Shown: one piece after another, positions 9,954 to 18,099 of the stretch | Layout: each line of letters starts with the position of its first letter | Numbering within the stretch: the first letter of the stretch is position 1 | Source: JBKQVT01 sp963727245 | GTDB lineage: Bacteria > Planctomycetota > Planctomycetia > Pirellulales > Thermoguttaceae | Assembly: GCA_963727245.1 (NCBI GenBank) | Contig: CAVSFO010000005.1 | Location: 372,001-436,000, forward strand | Reading direction: 5' to 3' | Length of the DNA: 64,000 nt | The notes under the pieces: model-generated | What the model was told of the DNA's origin: nothing | The model's input: only the letters and a program-made list of their open reading frames with translations | Database searches by the model: none | Position numbers and translations under genes: made by a program

Positions 9954-10814
9954 TCACTTGGCCAACTCGGCGGCCGTGCGGTCGAAGAAGGCCACGCACT
10001 TGGGCAGGTCCTCGGCCAACTCTGACAAGCTGCCGTACTCGTATTCGATGGAGAAGTAGCCCCGGTAGCCCTGCCGCTTCAACTCCGCCATCATGCCCCG
10101 CACGTCCGCCTTGCCGGTGCCCCAAGGCACGTCGTGGCCGGCGCCGAAGCGGTCGAGGTCCTTGAAGTGCAGGTGCATGATCCGGCCGGCCAGCTTCTTC
10201 AGCGTATCGACGGGCACAAGATTGGCCCGCATCCAATGGCCGGTGTCGCCGCAGGCGCCGATCAGCTTGCAGTGACCCTTGCAGGCGGCCAACACCCGCT
10301 CCGGCGGCCAGGTCGCCGGGTGGTTGTGCAGCGCCATCTTGATGTGATATTCGGTGCAGAGCCGGTCGTGCACGTCGTTGGGCGTGGTCTCGGTGACCAG
10401 CACTTCGATGCCCAGCCGCTTGGCCCAGTCGAAGAGCTTGCGGGCCGCCTTCTCATCAGTCGGCACGTCGCCGACGCCATAGGCGACCAGCTTCAGCCCG
10501 CCGGCCGCGGCCAGCTTGCGCTGGATCTCCTTGTAGACGTCGTCGCTCATGTTGCTGTCGAAGACGAGGCTCGAGCCGGGCTTGAGCCGCTGGCCGGGAT
10601 AGGCCTCGAGGTACTTCACGCCCAGCCCGGCGGCCTTATCGACCGTCTCGAAGAACGTGAGTTCCCGGAACGTCCAGCACTGGAGCGAAAGGCGGAATCC
10701 CAGCTTTTCCGCCGCCGCATCGTCGCGCTTCGGGGCAGACGGATCGGCGGCCAGGCACGCCATCCAGGAGGCGAGCACAAGCACCGCGGCGATCGTGTGG
10801 CAGGAAGTCTTCAT
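9954..10814 (-). CDS. Secreted sugar phosphate isomerase/epimerase-like TIM barrel protein
   Basis: Encodes 286 residues with a signal peptide (residues 1-22, MKTSCHTIAAVLVLASWMAC, Cys at 20 possibly acylated). The rest is the xylose-isomerase-like AP-endonuclease-2 fold: LSLQCWTFRE near the start, KYLEAYPGQ, a metal-site MALHNHP segment, GACGDTGHW, MHLHFKDLD and YFSIEYEYGS, which together supply the Glu, His and Asp ligands typical of the family. Planctomycetes carry many exported members beside Gfo/Idh/MocA genes, and one lies divergently here. Substrate unknown. No disruption. Confidence 0.85.
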   Translation of the reverse strand: MKTSCHTIAAVLVLASWMACLAADPSAPKRDDAAAEKLGFRLSLQCWTFRELTFFETVDKAAGLGVKYLEAYPGQRLKPGSSLVFDSNMSDDVYKEIQRKLAAAGGLKLVAYGVGDVPTDEKAARKLFDWAKRLGIEVLVTETTPNDVHDRLCTEYHIKMALHNHPATWPPERVLAACKGHCKLIGACGDTGHWMRANLVPVDTLKKLAGRIMHLHFKDLDRFGAGHDVPWGTGKADVRGMMAELKRQGYRGYFSIEYEYGSLSELAEDLPKCVAFFDRTAAELAK

Positions 10815-11004
10815 GTCGGTATCCTCTCGGTTACGGTCCACTTGGGCGGGGCACGCCACGCCCGTAAGCCGGCGCGGGTGCCGTTGCCGTCATTATCGCA
10901 CGCGTATCTTCCGGGGCAACACGTGCTTCAGACGGGGATGGAGGTGTGGTGGCCCAATTGCACCATCTTGGGGGGCGGCGGATCGACGAAGATCGGGAAA
11001 AGCC

Positions 11005-11033
11005 TTGCTAAACGTCCGTGGCCTCGTGATAAT
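11005..11033 (+). promoter_or_regulatory. Candidate sigma-70-type promoter for the Gfo/Idh/MocA gene
   Basis: TTGCTA (11005-11010), a 17-base spacer and GATAAT (11028-11033), about 90 bases before the ATG at 11126. The remaining divergent spacer 10815-11125 shows no repeat or other signal. Confidence 0.45.
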
Positions 11034-11125
11034 GGCGTTGTCGCCACTCCGACACCTCCGGTCCAGCGGCGTCTTGACCAGCGTAATTTTTCCCACCCCA
11101 AACTTTACCCGCCAAGAAGAGAGGT

Positions 11126-12583
11126 ATGCCTATGTGTGCGCGTCTTAGCCGTCGGAAATTGCTCAAGGATTCTGCGCTCGTCGCCGGCGTGGCGGTAGGG
11201 TCCCAGGTCTTTGGGGTCCCCGCCCTCCTGGCCCAACGATCGCCCAACTCGAAGCTCAACATGGCAACGATCGGTTCCAACGGCCGGGGCATGGAACACG
11301 TCCCGGTCGCGGCCACCCAGAACCTGATCGCCGTGGTGGATATCGACGACGACCGCAGACTCGGCGCCGTGAAATTCATGGAAAGCAAGAAGCTTCCCAA
11401 ACCCAAGGAGTACTACGACTTCCGCAAGATGTTCGACGAGTTGGGCGGCAAGATCGACGCGGTCTTCGTGGCCACGCCTGACCACACCCACGCCGCCGCC
11501 TCGGTGGCGGCCATTCGGGCCGGCGCGCACGTCTATTGCGAAAAGCCGCTGACCCACGACATCTACGAATGCCGCGTCCTGGAGGACGAAGCCCGCAATC
11601 ACAAAGTCATGACGCAGATGGGCAACCAGGGTCATGGCGGCAACGGCATCCGCCTGTTGCGCGAGTACCTCGAAGCCGGCGCCATCGGCACCGTGACCGA
11701 AGTCCACTCCTGGCAGGACCAGCGCTATGGGACCCGCATGCGGCATCCCGATGCACCGGTTCCGCCGGGCGTCCACTGGGACGAATGGCTGGGCCCGACG
11801 CCCAAAATCCCCTATCGCCCCGGTCTGCACCCGTCCGTGGGCGGCCAGAACGACTACAGCGGCGTGGGCGAGGGCTGGTACCAGTTGAAGCCCTACGGGA
11901 CGGGCCTGTTGCTCTGCGTCGGCGCGCACGTTTGCGACCCGCCGCACTGGGCCCTGCAACTGAAGTATCCCAGCACTTGTGTGTGCCTGGAACAGTTGGG
12001 CGACACCGACGACTCCTGGGGAACGATTCACAAGCTGCTCTACGAGTTCCCCCGGCCCGGGCTGCCCACGGTCAAGTTCTACTGGTACGACGGTTGGCGG
12101 TGGAACCAGAACCGCGAGGGCGAGGGCCGCTGGACCCTGTTCCGGCCGGCCTTGGCCGATGAGGTGCAAAGGAAGTACGGCGAGACCTGCCCGGGCGGCG
12201 GAACGCTCTTCGTGGGCGACAAGGGCATCATGTACTGCAACATCTTCGGCGGCGGTCCCAAGATCGTCGACCCGGCACAGCAGAAGGAAACGCCCGTGCC
12301 CGCCGTGAAATACCCCCGCATCCCCTGGCCCAGCAAGTATCCGGGCGGGTTCCAGAGCCAGGCAGACTACATGCGGGCGTGCATCGACGGCGGTGAACCG
12401 CCGTGCTCGAACATCCCCAACGTCTCCGGCCCCTACATCGAGGCCTTGCTGGTGGGCGATCTGGCCATGCGGGCCGGCGTCGGCAAGAAACTCAAATGGG
12501 ACGGCGTCAACATGAAGTGTACGAACATGCCCGAGATGAACCAGTTCGTGACGCCGACCTACCGGGCCGGCTGGGGACTCTAA
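11126..12583 (+). CDS. Tat-exported Gfo/Idh/MocA family oxidoreductase
   Basis: Encodes 485 residues. The N-terminus has a twin-arginine signal (SRRKLLKDSALVAG, about residues 8-21). A Rossmann NAD(P)-binding domain follows, with the variant glycine motif IGSNGRGMEH, AVVDIDD, VATPDHTHA and EKPLTHD (the conserved Glu-Lys-Pro). The C-terminal two thirds form the substrate domain (GNQGHGGNG, WLGPTP, WNDP-like contacts absent). Such proteins oxidise or epimerise sugars, glycosides or inositols in planctomycetes; the specific substrate is not readable. Neighbours are the divergent sugar isomerase-like gene and a GH27 gene downstream, which suggests polysaccharide use. Two in-frame ATGs (11126, 11132) are possible; a GAGAGG site sits just before the first. 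Confidence 0.9.
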   Translation: MPMCARLSRRKLLKDSALVAGVAVGSQVFGVPALLAQRSPNSKLNMATIGSNGRGMEHVPVAATQNLIAVVDIDDDRRLGAVKFMESKKLPKPKEYYDFRKMFDELGGKIDAVFVATPDHTHAAASVAAIRAGAHVYCEKPLTHDIYECRVLEDEARNHKVMTQMGNQGHGGNGIRLLREYLEAGAIGTVTEVHSWQDQRYGTRMRHPDAPVPPGVHWDEWLGPTPKIPYRPGLHPSVGGQNDYSGVGEGWYQLKPYGTGLLLCVGAHVCDPPHWALQLKYPSTCVCLEQLGDTDDSWGTIHKLLYEFPRPGLPTVKFYWYDGWRWNQNREGEGRWTLFRPALADEVQRKYGETCPGGGTLFVGDKGIMYCNIFGGGPKIVDPAQQKETPVPAVKYPRIPWPSKYPGGFQSQADYMRACIDGGEPPCSNIPNVSGPYIEALLVGDLAMRAGVGKKLKWDGVNMKCTNMPEMNQFVTPTYRAGWGL

Positions 12584-12601
12584 GTCGCATCGGTCCCAGG
12601 A

Positions 12602-12810
12602 GACCGTCCCAGTTTTCGCGGCGCGCGAAGCTGGGACGGTCGCCCTCGGGGCCGCAGGCGTTTCAGAGCGTGCCTTTCGATTGTGCACAACGGTCCCCTC
12701 TCCCGCCGGGAGAGGGTCAGGGTGAGGGCTGCTCGCCACAGAGGACCGGGTGCTTTGCGTTTCGACCACGAAGCCCTCACCCCCAACCCCTCTCCCGAAG
12801 GGAGAGGGGA
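12602..12810. repeat. Two inverted repeats between the oxidoreductase and GH27 genes
   Basis: At 12602-12612 and 12631-12641 are perfect 11-base arms (GACCGTCCCAG), related to the GGGGACTGTCCC family found at 26941, 47827 and 50964. At 12695-12810, CCCCTCTCCCG-type arms with an adjoining CAGGGTGAGGG/CCCTCACCCC pair form a second, longer inverted repeat. Either could act as terminator of the upstream gene. Confidence 0.7.
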
Positions 12811-12846
12811 GACATTTCAAGACACGCCGTAAGCGGAGAACGTGTC

Positions 12847-14873
12847 ATGGTGCAACGCTCCTTTTTTAGGGTGGTTCTGGCCGGTCTGGTCGTCCTCGGC
12901 GTCGCAGCCGTCGCCTTGCCTGCCCACGCCGATGAAGCCGCGGCCTTGCAAGGCGATGCGCTGCCTGCCCATGCCATCTGGCTCGACAGCCTGGACCTGA
13001 GCAAGATGGAGCAGGACTGGCGGCGGCCCCAGGCGTGCCGCTCGGTCGAGAAAAACGCCATCAAGATCCACGGCAAGACCTTTGCCCACGGCGTCGGCAC
13101 CCATGCCGAGAGCGAAATGAACGTCGACCTGAAAGGGGCGGCGACGCGGTTCGTTTCCTTGGTCGGCATCGACGATGAGACCGGCGGCAAGGGGCTGGTT
13201 CGCTTCGAGGTCCTGGTCGACGGCAAGAAGGTGGCCGAAAGCGGCGACCTGCGCGGCAATCAGCCCGCCAGGATGCTCTCGGCCGATCTCCGCGGCGCCA
13301 AGTGGTTGACGCTTTCGCTGATCGTTCCGGACAGTGATATCGACAACTGTCACGCCGACTGGGCGGGGGCGTACCTGGAGCTTGCCGCCGAGACGACAGA
13401 CACTCCGGTGTCGGCCGCCAGCCCGAATCCTCGTGCGCCGCCGATCGCCCGGGAAGATTCGCCCCAGCCGGCGATCCACAGCCCGCGCATCACCGGTTCC
13501 ACGCCGGGCCGCCCGCTGCTCTTCCTCGTACCGGCCACCGGCCAGGGACCGCTCCGGTTCTCGGCCCGCAATCTGCCCGACGGGCTTTCGCTCGATTCGG
13601 CCACCGGCATCATCAGCGGTTCGCTCAAGCAGCCGGGAACGACCGTGGTGGAGCTGACGGTGAAAAACGCCTTGGGCCAGGCCGCCGGGAAACTGACCAT
13701 CGTCGGCGGCCCGCACAAGCTGGCCCTGACGCCGCCGATGGGCTGGAACTCCTGGAACTGCTGGGCCGACGCCGTCAGCGACGCCAAGGTCCGTGCCGCC
13801 GCCGACGCCATGGTCCAAAGCGGATTGGCCGCCCACGGCTTCCAGTACGTCAATATCGATGATTGCTGGGAAGCCAAGCGCGACGCCAAGGGCGAAATCC
13901 ACAGCAACGAGAAGTTCCCCGACATGAAAGCACTGGCCGACTACGTCCACGGCAAGGGGCTGAAGCTGGGCATCTACTCCTCGCCCGGAACCGTGACCTG
14001 CACCGCTATACCGCAAGCTGGCAGCACGAGCAGCAGGACGCCGACACCTATGCCAAGTGGGGCGTCGATTATCTCAAGTACGATTGGTGCTCCTATGCCT
14101 GGATCGTCCCCAAGCCCACGGTAAGCGACCGCATCAAACCCTATCGCGTGATGCGCACGGCCTTGGATCGCTGCCACCGTGACATCCTCTTCAGCTTCTG
14201 CCAGTACGGCCTGGGCAACGTCTGGGAGTGGGGCGCGGCGACCGGCGGCAATTGCTGGCGCACCACCGGCGACATCGTCGACAACTGGCACAGCATGTCC
14301 ACCATCGGTTTCGGCCAGGCCGGACACGAGCGCTATTCCGGCCCGGGCCATTGGAACGACCCCGACATGCTCGTCGTGGGCAAGGTCGGCTGGGGTCCGT
14401 CGCTGCACAACACGCGGCTGAAACCCAACGAGCAACTTACGCACATCACGCTCTGGTCGCTGCTGGCCGCCCCGCTGCTGATCGGCTGCGACATGACGCG
14501 GATGGACGACTTCACCCGCGCCCTCCTGACCAACAGCGAGGTCCTGGCCGTCAACCAGGACCCGTTGGGCAAGCAGGCCTGGCCGGTCAAGAAGGAGGAT
14601 CCGCTGGAGATCTGGGCGCGGCCGCTGGCCGACGGCGCCTGGGCGGTCGGCCTCTTCAACCGTGGCCCCTTGCCGGCCAAGGTGAAGGTCGCTTGGGCCG
14701 ACCTGAAGCTCGACGGGCCGCAGCCGGTCCGCGACTTGTGGCAACAGAAGGACCTCGGCAGCTTCGGCGACGGTTTCGAGACCTCAGTGCCGTCGCACGG
14801 CGCCGTCCTGGTGAAGGTGGGGAACTGTACGCCGCACACGCCGTGTGCGGTGGGATCGTCACACGGCGTGTGA
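12847..14873 (+). CDS. Secreted alpha-galactosidase: NPCBM, putative Ig and GH27 domains, one frameshift
   Basis: About 675 residues. Signal peptide 1-27, an NPCBM carbohydrate-binding domain (about 36-150: FAHGVGTHAESEMNVDL), a He_PIG-type domain (about 165-235: FSARNLPDGLSLDSATGIISG), then the GH27 catalytic barrel beginning PPMGWNSWNCW with NIDDCW, the nucleophile motif YLKYDWC, and GHWNDPDMLVVG. GH27 enzymes release terminal alpha-galactose. A frame break near 14005-14015, between TVTC and RYTASWQHE, is consistent with one lost C. The stop lies inside the first of three tandem palindromes, so the last few residues are encoded by repeat DNA. Confidence 0.92.
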
Positions 14874-14934
14874 CGGGTACTGAGGTCGTCACACGGCGTG
14901 TGACGGATACAGGGATCGTCACACGGCGTGTGAC
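14831..14934. repeat. Tandem palindromes, three copies of GTCACACGGCGTGTGAC every 30 bases
   Basis: Identical 17-base palindromes at 14858-14874, 14888-14904 and 14918-14934, preceded by a related palindrome (CCGCACACGCCGTGTGCGG) at 14832-14850. They span the 3' end of the GH27 gene and abut the stop of the convergent BBP7-like gene at 14943. A second triplet with the same GTCACA...TGTGAC logic occurs at 48382-48467. Confidence 0.9.
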
Positions 14935-14942
14935 GGATACTG

Positions 14943-16238
14943 TTACCAGGTCGCTTGCAGGCCCAGCGACAGGCCGTCCAGACCGACCACGCCGTTGCGG
15001 TCCCAGCCGCCGAGTTGCCGCGAGCTGAGCGCCAGTCCGGTCAGGCAATAATACTGGTAGCCGCCTTGCAGCCAAACGGCCTGGGCCAGGCGGAGGCGGA
15101 GCAACACGGAGACCTCGAACAGCCCGGACAAATCGCTGCTGCTGTGCGATCCGTTGAAGGGAAGGATCGTGGCCCCGGTGGCGGTGTCCTGGCCCTCCTG
15201 CGTGTAGAAGTTGTCCATCAGGCCCAGCTTGCCCTCGATGCCCGCTTGGGAGCGGCCCGCGCCCATAGCCACTGCAAGCCGGTTTGCAGCCCGACGAGAT
15301 TGTTCCGCGTCTTGTAGGTGCGGGTCTCGGAATTGTCGGGATCAACGTTCCGAACCGTTCAGAGTGAAATCGTCGGAGAAGTGGAAGTATCGAACGCCCC
15401 ACAGCCAGTTGACGTTCCAGAAGGGGTTGTACATGTTCAAGCGGATTCGCTCGTTGATCTCGCCGCTATCGACCGTGCTGGTGTACGTGTAGCCCAGCGT
15501 GTTATTCAAGCCGTGGTCGAGCGCCGAGATTTGCAGGAGGTCGGTATACGCGAGGACCGTGTTGTAAACGGGATCGGCGTACATGGTGCGGCCCACGGAC
15601 CATTGCTGCAGGCCCCAATAGGTCGCGTCGATGCCGATCCGGTCGTTGATCCACGTGCTGGCTTGCAGCCGCAGGCCGGCTTCCAGCGGAAACTGGGCAT
15701 CGTCGCTGTACAGATTATCCTGGTACGCCCCCCTTTCAACTCCCAGCAGGACGCTGTTGCCGACCGTTCGTTCCAGCGCCAGCACGTCGGCGCTGATGGT
15801 CCATCGCGGCGGCGGCTCCGCCGGAATCGCCAACCACGGGCGCGGCACGCGCGTTGGGCCGGGCGGCGGCGCATAGGGCGGCTGCGGCGGATAGGGCTGC
15901 ACGGGGTACGGATACGGCGGTGGGGGCGGCGGTGGCGGCGGCGTATTGGGAACCTGATACGGCTGCGTACCGGGAGCCTGATACGGCTCCGTATTGGGGG
16001 CCGGATAGGACTGTGTATTGGGAGCCGGATACGGCTGACTATAGGACGGCTGTGGATACGCCGGCGTCGCTCCCGGCGGTGGCGGTGGCGGCGGCACGCC
16101 CGGCCCCGGCCCTGGCGACACGGTCGCGTCGGTGGGCGGTGGCGGCGGGGTCTGCGGATTGAATGCCTCTTGGGCCCAGGCCGCGGAAGAAACCAACAGG
16201 GTAACGATCAACGCCAGTGATAAGATGTGTCTGTTCAT
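14943..16238 (-). CDS. BBP7-like outer-membrane beta-barrel protein, two frame breaks
   Basis: About 430 residues. Signal peptide 1-22 (MNRHILSLALIVTLLVSSAAWA), then about 110 residues of Pro/Tyr/Gly-rich repeats (NTQSYPAPNTEPYQAPGTQ), then a barrel-type domain with alternating hydrophobic strands and the pattern WLWGVRYFHFSDDF, LVGLQTGLQWLW, GLMDNFYTQEG. This arrangement resembles the planctomycete BBP7 family; function in the cell envelope is unknown. Frame breaks near 15348 (looks like one extra base) and near 15262 (looks like one lost base in GCGCGGG) are bridged by continuous similarity to the family. The ATG at 16238 begins the signal peptide. Confidence 0.75.
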
Positions 16239-16706
16239 AGGGGCGAGATTACAACAAAAACCACCCGCCGCGAACAGGCCAACTTCTCCGTCCCGAACAC
16301 GTCCTGCCCAACGCATCTTGCCAAGGCTTCACAACTTCCTTGTCGTGTACGGTTCCGGAATTGGCGGATTATATTCCTGGTAAACTTGGCAATATGGGTG
16401 CCAAGCTTGTCAAGCAGCGCCGCGTTTCGCGGTGGTTCGCTGCTTCTGGACAGGCTGAAGGGCGTCCGGGGATTGGGGGCAAGAAAACCGCCGCCCGGGA
16501 AACGTCAACGCGGTGTGCCACTGGCTTCGCCAGTGCTCTGGCTGGTCTGGTCACCCAAGGCACTGGCGTAGCCAGCGGCGCCCGGTGATTGGTGGATCAA
16601 CGCCGCCTGGGGCAAGCCGACCTTTCCCCGCCCGCGATTCTGTACTCGCCTAAACGCTGGTTTTCGGCCGTTTTCTCGGGTTTTTTCCAAGCCGGAAAAA
16701 TCGGCC
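16239..16706. other. Gene-free spacer with one inverted repeat
   Basis: 468 bases without a supported gene between the BBP7-like gene and the candidate RNA promoter. It contains the palindromic element at 16515-16582 whose arms start GTGCCACTGGCTTCGCCAGT and end CACTGGCGTAGCCAGCGGC, same family as the inner element at 9798-9862. Confidence 0.6.
16515..16582. repeat. Palindromic element, GCCACTGGC family
   Basis: Left arm contains GCCACTGGCTTCGCCAGTGC; right arm CACTGGCGTAGCCAGCGGC. Intergenic copy of the element that is coding at 17379-17471. Confidence 0.85.
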
Positions 16707-16735
16707 TTGACGCCGGAACGAAAAAGCCATATTCT
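16707..16735 (+). promoter_or_regulatory. Sigma-70-type promoter of the candidate RNA
   Basis: TTGACG at 16707-16712, exactly 17 bases, TATTCT at 16730-16735. Predicted start near 16742. No coding sequence starts below it before the terminator at 17002-17061. Confidence 0.6.
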
Positions 16736-16741
16736 CGCCCC

Positions 16742-17061
16742 CTCATGAATGCTTCAGCCGCGGCACGCCAGCGGCGGCCGGAAGCGTCCATGCCGAACAG
16801 AACCAACGATCCACGTGGATGGGCCTGCACCTGGGAAGGTCGCGACGGCGACTCTCCTGCGGGCCGCGAAGCGCTGGGCCGCTTGCAAGGAAGTAAGCGG
16901 CGCGCTTCGGATACACTAGCACGCTCGCCGCGAGGGTGCTGCTGGCCGCCGGCCGGCCAGTGCGCGTAACACCCGGCGCAGGCGTGGAGCGTCCAATCGC
17001 TCCCGGAAAAGTATCGTGTCCTCTGCCCCCCTGGGACACAACCTTTCCGGGGGCTTTTTTT
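16742..17061 (+). ncRNA. Candidate structured non-coding RNA of about 320 nt, no known family recognised
   Basis: Bounded by a good promoter and by an intrinsic terminator. Inside are stems visible by eye: nested CGAAGCGC/GCGCTTCG enclosing GCCGCTT/AAGCGGC around 16868-16912; AGCAC-G-CTCG/CGAG-G-GTGCT around 16917-16940; GTCGC/GCGAC around 16840-16853. I looked for hallmarks of RNase P RNA, tmRNA, SRP RNA and a cobalamin riboswitch and found none. No plausible protein is encoded. It could also be a long leader of the gene at 17262, but the terminator precedes that gene. Expression is inferred, not shown. Confidence 0.45.
17002..17061 (+). terminator. Rho-independent terminator
   Basis: A long imperfect hairpin pairs CCCGGAAAAG...GTGTCC with GGACAC...CTTTCCGGG across 17002-17053, immediately followed by GC and seven T residues (17055-17061). 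Confidence 0.8.
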
Positions 17062-17261
17062 CTGCGCCGGCGCTGTTCGCCTGCTGCCGTTGCGCCGGCG
17101 GCCGGTCGGTCCGGCACGACGGCACGCCAAGAAGCGCGAAACACTGGCAGAGCCAGTGCCACACGGCCAGCGGCGTCACCTGGCGTTGCCGGCTTGGCTT
17201 GGCCGCCTGGGTATGCTATTCTCTACGGGTTGACGCCATCCGAACCAAGGAGCAACGGATC

Positions 17262-17978
17262 ATGGCCATCGACTTTCGTTGCACGAGTTGCGGCAAGCTG
17301 TTGCGAGTGGGCGACGACGCGGCCGGCCGAGAGGCCCAATGTCCGCAATGCGGCAACCGCACCATCGTCCCGGCCGCGGGTGGCACTGGCTCCGCCAGTG
17401 CTTCCGTATTTTCACCCGTAGCGGGAGGCAGTGCCACGGGGCCCGAAGCACTGGCAAAGCCAGTGCCACCCACCGGGGCGGATGCCCTCAATCCCTTCCA
17501 ATCGCCAACGCAAGCCGGTGGCCCGCTGCCCTTGGACATGCAAATGGGGGGGGACTGGTACCAATACGCCCTCAATCGCGTCGCCGGCCCCGCCATCGCC
17601 CTGATCGTCACCGGCGCCCTGGGGGGCCTGATGAATTTCGTGGGGATCATCCTCAACGTTTTCAATGTGGTCGTGGGCCAAGGTTTCAGGGGCGGCAATG
17701 TTCACGGCGACCCCGCGCTGGCGATGTTCTCGGGGGTTGGCGGAATTGTCGGCGGAATCGTGGGGCTCATCATGGCACTGCTGGTGATCGCGGGGGCCAT
17801 CAAAATGAAAAACCTCAGCAGCTACGGTCTTGCGATGACCGCGGCAATCGTGGCGGTAATTCCCTGCGTATCGCCCTGTTGCTTACTCGGGCTGCCCTTT
17901 GGGATCTGGGCCCTGGTGGTGCTCAACGAGGAGAACGTGAAAGCGGCCTTTTACCAGCCGCTGCTTCCGCCCGGATAA
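17262..17978 (+). CDS. Zinc-ribbon membrane protein with a palindromic element inside its coding sequence
   Basis: Encodes 238 residues. Residues 1-38 form a zinc ribbon with two CxxC pairs (CTSCGKLL and CPQCGNRT). Residues about 40-70 (GGTGSASASVFSPVAGG...) are encoded by a 92-base inverted repeat (17379-17471) of the GCCACTGGC family found between genes elsewhere in the window. Then come a cytoplasmic linker (NPFQSPTQ) and about four membrane segments (IALIVTGALGGLMNFVGII; GGIVGGIVGLIMALLVIAG; LAMTAAIVAVIPCV; LLGLPFGIWALVVL). This zinc ribbon plus DUF4190-like arrangement is common in planctomycetes, function unknown. RBS AAGGAG precedes the ATG. Confidence 0.8.
   Translation: MAIDFRCTSCGKLLRVGDDAAGREAQCPQCGNRTIVPAAGGTGSASASVFSPVAGGSATGPEALAKPVPPTGADALNPFQSPTQAGGPLPLDMQMGGDWYQYALNRVAGPAIALIVTGALGGLMNFVGIILNVFNVVVGQGFRGGNVHGDPALAMFSGVGGIVGGIVGLIMALLVIAGAIKMKNLSSYGLAMTAAIVAVIPCVSPCCLLGLPFGIWALVVLNEENVKAAFYQPLLPPG
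17379..17471. repeat. Palindromic element, GCCACTGGC family, inside a coding sequence
   Basis: Arms at about 17380-17405 and 17446-17471 are perfect complements (GGTGGCACTGGCTCCGCCAG onward). It encodes roughly residues 40-70 of the zinc-ribbon membrane protein. Confidence 0.9.
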
Positions 17979-18040
17979 ACCCGGCTCGCCCGCTGGCGTG
18001 CGAAACCGCAAGCGTACAACAACCGTCCGTCGCTCTCCAA

Positions 18041-18089
18041 TCCCTAACCCCTAATCCCTAATCCCTAATCCCTAACCCCTAATCCCTCC
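18041..18089. repeat. Heptamer array (TCCCTAA)n
   Basis: Seven consecutive 7-base units: TCCCTAA or CCCCTAA six times, last unit TCCCTCC. It lies between the zinc-ribbon gene and proS. Confidence 0.95.
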
Positions 18090-18099
18090 CTCATCCCCC

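Noticed and set aside
16742..17061. RNase P RNA, tmRNA, SRP RNA or cobalamin riboswitch
   Set aside because: None of the conserved cores (GAAAGTCC, TTCGANTCC, GGAAGNAGCA, B12 box) is present.
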